Source: Microcyclospora pomicola (lineage: Eukaryota; Ascomycota; Dothideomycetes; Capnodiales). Taken from it: a stretch of 64,000 nucleotides of DNA. The stretch's first letter is position 1. Each line of letters opens with the position of its first letter. Below, piece after piece: positions 59,557-64,000 of the stretch. The position numbers and the translations under genes were made by a program. The DNA lies in the NCBI GenBank assembly GCA_002786065.1, contig NHNY01000021.1:371045-435044 (forward strand), written 5' to 3'. Below the pieces are notes generated by a model. The model did not search any database, was not told where the DNA came from, and saw only the letters and a list, made by a program, of their open reading frames with translations.

Positions 59557-60739
59557 CTAATCCTCCTCACCCTCCTCACCCTCACGCAGAAGACGCAGCT
59601 CCGCCCCAGACAGACTCAGAACCTCCATGAGCGCCGCAGCCCTAGTAGTGTACACGTTTGGCAGCAATGCCGCCATCTCGAACGTTCCCTCGTCAATTGG
59701 GTTTGCGACTAGGTGATATAGCGCCTTAGCTTCAGCGCTAGACTGCATCACTCCAAAAGCATCTGGCTGGGGTGTGAAACCGTTGCCCTCATAGTCGTAA
59801 TAGAATGTCCATAGCCAGCGAAAGCCTGGAATCAACCTCCTTTCACCCCAGATGACAGCAGCTTCATCGTTCCACGTGATGACATTGCGGATGATGGCTC
59901 TCTCAGCGTCTGTGAAAATATGGTGTGGCTGAGGAGTCCTGCCCAGAGTAAACGCCTAGAAGCTTGTTAGTGCCAATCACACTGCCAATCACACTGCCAA
60001 TCACATACCCTAGCGCCATCTTTCCCAAGCAGCGTCTTCCAGCATGCAGCAACAATTCGGACATGCTTCTGGCTGCCTTTGTGTAGATCCAGTCTTTGGA
60101 GCATCTTCAGAACCCCAAACTTCTTCTTAACCTCGTTACAAGCATCGTGCCAGTAAGCATGAACGTAACCCCAGTGAGCTTTAGCTGTCTCTTCACGCGC
60201 CTTCTGCAGACGTCTAGACATAAGAGCAGGCAGGTCATCTTCAGTGTCATCCTCATTTTCCCAGCCACCTTGCAGATCAGCGTCAAGTAGGTCGAAATCA
60301 CGATCGGCAGAGGGTTCCAGCCAGACAGCATCACTATCAGCCATAGTTGCAGCCTTCTCAGCTTCTAGACGTTCCTCAGCTTCGGTAGCGCTAAATAAAG
60401 TTAGCTAGCAATACTAACAGTTAAACTAAGTTTAACTTACCGTTGAGCAATGATCGTAGCTTTCTGAGCTTCCAGAGCAGCCTTCTGGGCAGTAGCATTC
60501 ATTGCTTTGAAGCTTTCAGTCGTCTTCAGCTTGTTGTTGGCGCGCCAGACTGCGGTGTTCGTAGCTCTCAATGCTTTCTCCCTAGCAGCTTTTTCTACAC
60601 TCAGATTGTTGCGACGGATCATTTCGCGTATAGCATTGTAGTTGGTGGACCTAGGGGCGGCCTGCGCTGTACGATCGATCAGAGCACTTGTTCTGGCCTT
60701 CTTACTCGGTCCGGGGCTTGGAGAATGAGAGCGCTTCAT
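59557..60739 (-). CDS. Accessory gene of the hAT-like element, unknown function
   Basis: Three exons: 60441-60739, 60009-60390 and 59557-59955. The introns are 50 nt (60391-60440, GTAAGT...TTTAG) and 53 nt (59956-60008, GTATGT, CACTAAC branch, TTCTAG). Phases agree, giving 359 aa. The ATG at 60739 has A at -3. The protein starts with a basic Ser/Pro segment containing a likely nuclear signal (PSKKAR), then a long Ala/Glu/Lys helix (residues 50-120, coiled-coil-like), an acidic stretch near 145-160, and a folded C-terminal half rich in Trp and aromatic residues ending in a Glu-rich tail. I do not recognise a family. The second intron is largely made of three TGCCAATCAC motifs. It could be a DNA-binding partner of the transposase or a histone chaperone-like protein, but that is a guess from charge and context. 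Confidence 0.78.
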
Positions 60740-61392
60740 GTTTGCAGGGTGAAGTGTGATTGGCAAGTGATTGGCAAGAGATGGGCAGCCTAAGAGCGTG
60801 TTCTGGTGAAAGGTACAGAGTGAAGCGACACTCCAGCAGCCAAGGTCGAAATTGCTCGACTTTTCTCGTTTTTCAGCGTTTGCAGCTTCCAGACGTACGC
60901 AAGGCAGCGATTCATGCGAACAGGGCCGAAGAGTGATTGGCAAGGTGATTGGCAACGAAATGGGGAAGGCGTGATGAGGGATGTAGTGAAGTGAAAATTT
61001 CAGGCGGCAAGTGCGGGGTGGCTGCCACTAGCGCGGCGCTAGCGGCGCGCTAGTGGCGGAACCGTTCCGCTTTCACATGTGAATCCCCTTTCTGATACTT
61101 TCGATCATTACCACGATCTTTCTCACACTATAGCCTAAGAAAGGGTGTAGCGACCATCTGTGTGATTGGCAGCGTGATTGGCAATATTAATAAATAAACA
61201 AAATCAAAAGTAAGCGATTTAAGAACCAGTTTTAAAGCGTGATAATAGGGATATCACTAGCGTAGATCTAGCGTGATTCTCAACATATGTAAGCTTTTAT
61301 TCTTAGATTGCTTCTCCTCTTCCCTCTCCTTCCCTCTCTCTCTGATTTCTGACCTCCTCTACCATTCCTTATCAGCTATTAATCCCTCTACA
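60740..61392. promoter_or_regulatory. Divergent promoter region between the accessory gene and H3-like gene 1
   Basis: 653 bp between divergent start codons. It carries three pairs of GTGATTGGCA (60755/60767, 60933/60945, 61163/61175), a GC-rich 12-bp inverted repeat (61024-61035 / 61046-61057) and a pyrimidine-rich tract (about 61314-61378) just before the H3-like ATG, as is common in well-expressed fungal promoters. Confidence 0.6.
61024..61057. repeat. GC-rich inverted repeat in the divergent promoter
   Basis: Two 12-bp arms, GCCACTAGCGCG and its reverse complement, separated by 10 bp. The loop (gcgctagcgg) repeats the core of the arms. It could form a hairpin or bind a dimeric protein. 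Confidence 0.7.
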
Positions 61393-61921
61393 ATGCCGCC
61401 TCTTACACCTGCATCTACTGCATTGTCTTCTAGCAATGGTATGTAATTTATGCCTTCTTTTAACACACCGATCTTCTAACTAACGAAAAAAATTAGCTAT
61501 CATACGTAAAGGGCGCACGAAACTTGTAGCAAAACGCAGTGTCAAGTTCCCTTTAAAACGACCTCGTATGGGACAGCAGTCTCAGTCACGAAAAAAGCGA
61601 AGACTTAAGCCTGGCACTGCTGCATTACGCGCTATTCGACAGATCCAGAAAACGACCGTTCTATGTATACCGCGCCTTCCCTTTTCGCGTCTTGTACGTG
61701 AGATAATGTCAGATATATCATCAGAGGGTCAGCTTCGCATTCAAGGCTCTGCGTTAGGAGCCTTACAGGAAGCTGCGGAGGCATTTCTTATAACAGAGTT
61801 CGAGATGTCCTTACTCGCGACCCTCCACGCAAAACGCGTCACGATGGCAGTTAAGGACATGCGCCTGATCCGGATGCTCCGACATAGGATGAATGGCGAC
61901 CCATACTACGAGCTAGACTAG
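61393..61921 (+). CDS. Histone H3-like protein 1 (CENP-A-like), transposon-encoded
   Basis: Two exons, 61393-61438 and 61497-61921, with a 58-nt intron (GTATGT, CTAAC, AATTAG), giving 156 aa. The ATG has A at -3. A basic N-terminal tail of about 50 residues without the canonical H3 sequence is followed by a full H3 fold: KPGTAALRAIRQIQK (alpha-N), PRLPFSRLVREI (alpha-1), [13 protein letters not shown] (alpha-2), LHAKRVT and KDMRLIRMLR (alpha-3). Loop 1 (12 residues between REI and the alpha-2 start) is two residues longer than in canonical H3, and QEAAEAFL is typical of centromeric H3. It is expected to pair with H4 in a nucleosome. The C-terminal extension DPYYELD is unusual. It is divergent enough that it is not the host CenH3 by default, but that has to be tested. 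Confidence 0.88.
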
Positions 61922-62784
61922 TGTAAGCTCCTTTTATTCACATGTATATATTACCTAATTGCTAACATTCTTTTCTAGCTTTACTTTGAGATCGTCTCTA
62001 TTACTAGTGCCAATCACTGCCAATCACACCTTCCACATGTACTGTTCCTTGCTATCTACAGAAATTCATTTTCGCGTAACCTAACGACTTTGTGTAGCCC
62101 CTTATGAGCTAAAAATCACTCTTTACTGCCAATCACTGCCAATCACACCTAGTATGTATACGAAATTTTTATACCCGCTATAAGCAAAAGAACTAAATTT
62201 CTCCTTCTAGAAAGTTGTAAAACGATTATTAGTACGTCCTTTCGAGCTCTTGTTGTCGATATAGTGCTCTTAAGCTAACTATCCTCTCCCTAGAGCTTTT
62301 CAGATTTTTCGGTTTATTTTCAAGTTACCCAAAAGCGACAAGTGTCTACAACAGCCTTATTTCGCGCGCTATGCGCTCACACTGCCAGATGTCGCGGGAT
62401 TCAGCGTCATACACTGCCAATCACAAAGCCAATCACTCTCAGCGGTTTTGGAAAAAACATCCCAGGCTTCACTTCAGGCATGTGACGGTTCGCTTACCTG
62501 ACCAATCAGAGGTCGCCACGTGATTACCCCGCCCCAGCCACCCAATTTTTATGACGTCACCGCCTCAACGTTCCACCAGTCATCACCTTCACTTTGACAA
62601 ACCCCTGCACATCCTTTTGACAAGCTGCCCTACATTGCTGCCAATCACTGCCAATCACACCTGCTGCCCCGCTGTCGTTCCTCGCATCGCCAGACACTGC
62701 GAAACCCATCAAAACTCGTCCGCCATCTACATACCTGCCAATCACTTGCCAATCACAATCCTGGGTACCTCACACTCCCACACA
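61922..62784. promoter_or_regulatory. Region between the two H3-like genes
   Basis: 863 bp containing nine exact TGCCAATCAC motifs (62008, 62018, 62127, 62137, 62415, 62639, 62649, 62736, 62747) and one variant at 62427. A separate CCAAT box and a CACGTG box lie near 62500-62522. The last motif pair ends about 28 bp before the ATG of H3-like gene 2. No RNA gene or additional ORF supported. Confidence 0.6.
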
Positions 62785-63463
62785 ATGGCCGACGCCAATC
62801 CACCACCCGCGACCACCCAGCAAGACGGCGAGACCCCTTCGACGCGCATCCGGGTCGACGCATCACCCATCAAGCGTACTGCAGTCAGGAGACAGACAGG
62901 CTTCAAATCTACAGGCGGAAAGGGTCCAAGAAAGACTCTCGCTCCAAAAAAGTCTAAGACAGTCCGTAAGAGGCTCACACAAGGTCGTGACTGGGTGCCT
63001 TTCAACAAGATCCCTGGAAAGTACAGGAAGAACAAGCATGGACAGAAGAAAGCTATCAGGCCAGAGCGTGAGTAATAGTGATTGGCATAGTGATTGGCAC
63101 TTACTAACTTGTGTTTAGTCTCTCAAATCAAAGAGATTCGCCACTTTCAGAAGAGTGTCTCACTTCTCATCCCGAGAACGCCTTTTGCTCGTCTCGTCCG
63201 TGAGATTGGCCTGGGTTACAAGTTCGATCTCAGGTTCCAGGCTAGCGCGCTTGAGTGTCTTCAGGAGGCTGCAGAGGCGTTCTTGGTTCGAGTCTTCGAG
63301 AGTAAGTCGTCTGTTTAGCTTCTAGTTCTTTTACTTAGCTAATCCCCTGTTTCTAGTGACGAACCTGCTTGCTATTCACTCGAAGCGTGTCACTATCCAG
63401 CAGAAAGACATGCAGCTACTTAAGCTTCTTATGGAGAGCCCTGTAAGGATGGACGGCAATTGA
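62785..63463 (+). CDS. Histone H3-like protein 2 with H3-type tail, transposon-encoded
   Basis: Three exons: 62785-63067, 63119-63301 and 63357-63463. The introns are 51 and 55 nt, phases agree, and the product is 190 aa. The ATG has A at -3 and G at +4. After a 30-residue leader the sequence [19 protein letters not shown] (residues 35-53) mirrors the canonical H3 tail around Lys9, Ser10, Lys14 and Lys18, with Arg8 replaced by Phe. A 45-residue basic linker follows, then the H3 fold: [53 protein letters not shown]. Loop 1 has canonical H3 length. The usual RPGT motif before alpha-N is missing. Intron 1 contains two GTGATTGGCA motifs. It would join nucleosomes or compete with host H3 modifiers, by inference. 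Confidence 0.88.
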
Positions 63464-63926
63464 GGCTAGACTAGGCTAGGCTGTTTGCTTAGTTAGGCTC
63501 CTAGTAGCAAGGTTGGCTACTAAACAACAATGATACCCATATAGTAGCGTAGATAGCTACTAAAAACCGATGATACCCACTATATCGTAATGCCTTGTGT
63601 CTTATAAACTATCTCCTACACGTGATATAAGCAGCACTGTGATTGGCACTGTGATTGGCACTGTGATTGGCATTCGAAATAGCGTTAGTATAAACGTTTC
63701 ATACTAGTATGTAAGATTAGCGTCTAACCTTCCTTTTAGAGCTAGCGTAGCTTCTAACGCTCTAACGGTCATTCCCCAATTTCTATTAGGGTAACTTCCC
63801 CAATTAAACCCAAATTCAGGACCGGGGACCCGAATAACATGGGTCCCCGCACAATATAGAGGTTAAATAGAAGAACCCAAACAATTGGGTAAGCCCCAAA
63901 TTTTCCTCCCCCTCCGCCCCAACCCG
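63464..63926. other. Right subterminal region of the hAT-like element
   Basis: It holds three GTGATTGGCA motifs (63639, 63651, 63663), a short tandem repeat (about 63500-63600, tagctactaaa...gatacccat units) and, toward the end, CCCCAA/CCCAA-rich sequence and an inverted repeat ggggaccc...gggtcccc (63814-63848). No gene. Confidence 0.65.
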
Positions 63927-63943
63927 CCCCATGGTGGCCTCTA
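63927..63943 (-). repeat. Right terminal inverted repeat of the hAT-like element
   Basis: Reads TAGAGGCCACCATGGGG on the minus strand, paired with 55685-55701 (one mismatch). Confidence 0.8.
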
Positions 63944-64000
63944 GGGCCGGTCGTCTTAGGAGTCGTTACCTCCTTCTTGTCGTCGTCTCTTAAGTAGCGA
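63944..64000. other. Right flank of the hAT-like element
   Basis: 57 bp outside the right inverted repeat. An open frame reads through most of it on the plus strand before a TAG, but it is too short to identify, and I cannot show it continues the integrase-core gene. Confidence 0.3.

Larger units (their letters stand above)
55897..63672. repeat. Dispersed paired 10-bp motif TGCCAATCAC / GTGATTGGCA
   Basis: I count 37 exact copies: 55897, 55908, 55967, 55979, 57382, 57394, 57442, 57453, 58417, 58429, 58493, 58503, 59531, 59542, 59971, 59983, 59995, 60755, 60767, 60933, 60945, 61163, 61175, 62008, 62018, 62127, 62137, 62415, 62639, 62649, 62736, 62747, 63078, 63090, 63639, 63651, 63663. Most pairs are 10-12 bp apart start to start. 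None lies in an exon of the models above. Orientation is uniform within clusters. I noticed no exact copy in the rest of the window. The core CCAAT would also fit the host CCAAT-binding complex. Confidence 0.85.
55685..63943. mobile_element. hAT-like DNA transposon carrying two histone H3-like genes
   Basis: An inverted repeat reading TAGAGGCCACCA[C/T]GGGG marks both ends (55685 inward and 63943 inward). TAGAGG fits hAT ends. Inside are a hAT transposase, a gene of unknown function and two H3-like genes, all spliced. The subterminal 150-200 bp at both ends are rich in TTGGGG/CCCCAA motifs. A 10-mer (TGCCAATCAC) is scattered through all noncoding parts. Coding frames are intact and CpA is not depleted, in contrast to the RIP-mutated DNA on its left. 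I could not find an 8-bp target-site duplication: the flanks are cttctagc and gggccggt. Confidence 0.75.

Noticed and set aside
55897-63672. CRISPR-like or satellite array formed by the TGCCAATCAC motif
   Set aside because: The copies are 10 bp, paired and scattered in both orientations through noncoding DNA of a eukaryotic transposon, without regular spacers.
55685-63943. Starship-type giant element
   Set aside because: No tyrosine-recombinase captain gene was seen. The enzyme is a hAT transposase and the element has terminal inverted repeats.
1-64000. tRNA or rRNA genes
   Set aside because: I recognised no cloverleaf with A and B boxes or rRNA core sequence, though a dedicated scan was not possible.

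Overview
The window looks like chromosomal DNA of a filamentous ascomycete (Pezizomycotina). Introns are short (about 45-60 nt, GTAAGT-type donors, CTAAC-type branch sites), a Chs4/Skt5 chitin-synthase activator with a CAAX tail and a UBC13 E2 enzyme are present, and the transposon block carries a strong repeat-induced point mutation (RIP) signature. I cannot name the species from sequence alone.

Host region, 1-15.37 kb. All four genes are on the minus strand: the N-terminal part of a long coiled-coil protein that runs off the left edge (1-3740), a Chs4/Skt5-type Sel1-repeat protein (5067-8881), a large disordered protein with a Cys-rich C-terminus (10057-13634), and UBC13 (14227-14789). A plus-strand gene of the fungal Clr5/integrase-core type begins at 15223 and is broken at 15373. 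Its remainder resumes at 53030.

Nested retrotransposons, 15,374-53,024. Five Ty3/Gypsy LTR elements of three families are inserted into one another. F1 copy A sits in the integrase-core gene. F2 plus copy sits in F1-A. F3 (12.1 kb) sits in the 5' LTR of F2-plus. F1 copy B sits in the pol of F2-plus. F2 minus copy sits in F1-B. Each has a perfect 5-bp target-site duplication. The five element lengths plus four internal duplications sum exactly to the 37,651-bp interval. The coding frames are full of TAG/TAA stops of the CpA-to-TpA type, while CpG survives. F1 carries a spliced antisense gene with a Cys-rich N-terminus. F3 carries a third ORF of about 1,240 codons after pol.

hAT-like element with histone genes, 55,685-63,943. 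It is bounded by 17-bp inverted repeats starting TAGAGGCCACCA and is not RIP-mutated. It holds a five-exon hAT transposase (899 codons, one in-frame TGA), a three-exon gene of unknown function (359 aa), and two spliced, intact histone H3-like genes. The first is CENP-A-like, with a two-residue-longer loop 1. The second has an H3-like N-terminal tail. About 37 copies of the 10-mer TGCCAATCAC (or its reverse complement), mostly in pairs about one helical turn apart, lie in the introns and intergenic parts of this element and not in its exons. A DNA transposon carrying its own H3-type histones and a dispersed paired binding-site-like motif is the most unusual system in the window.
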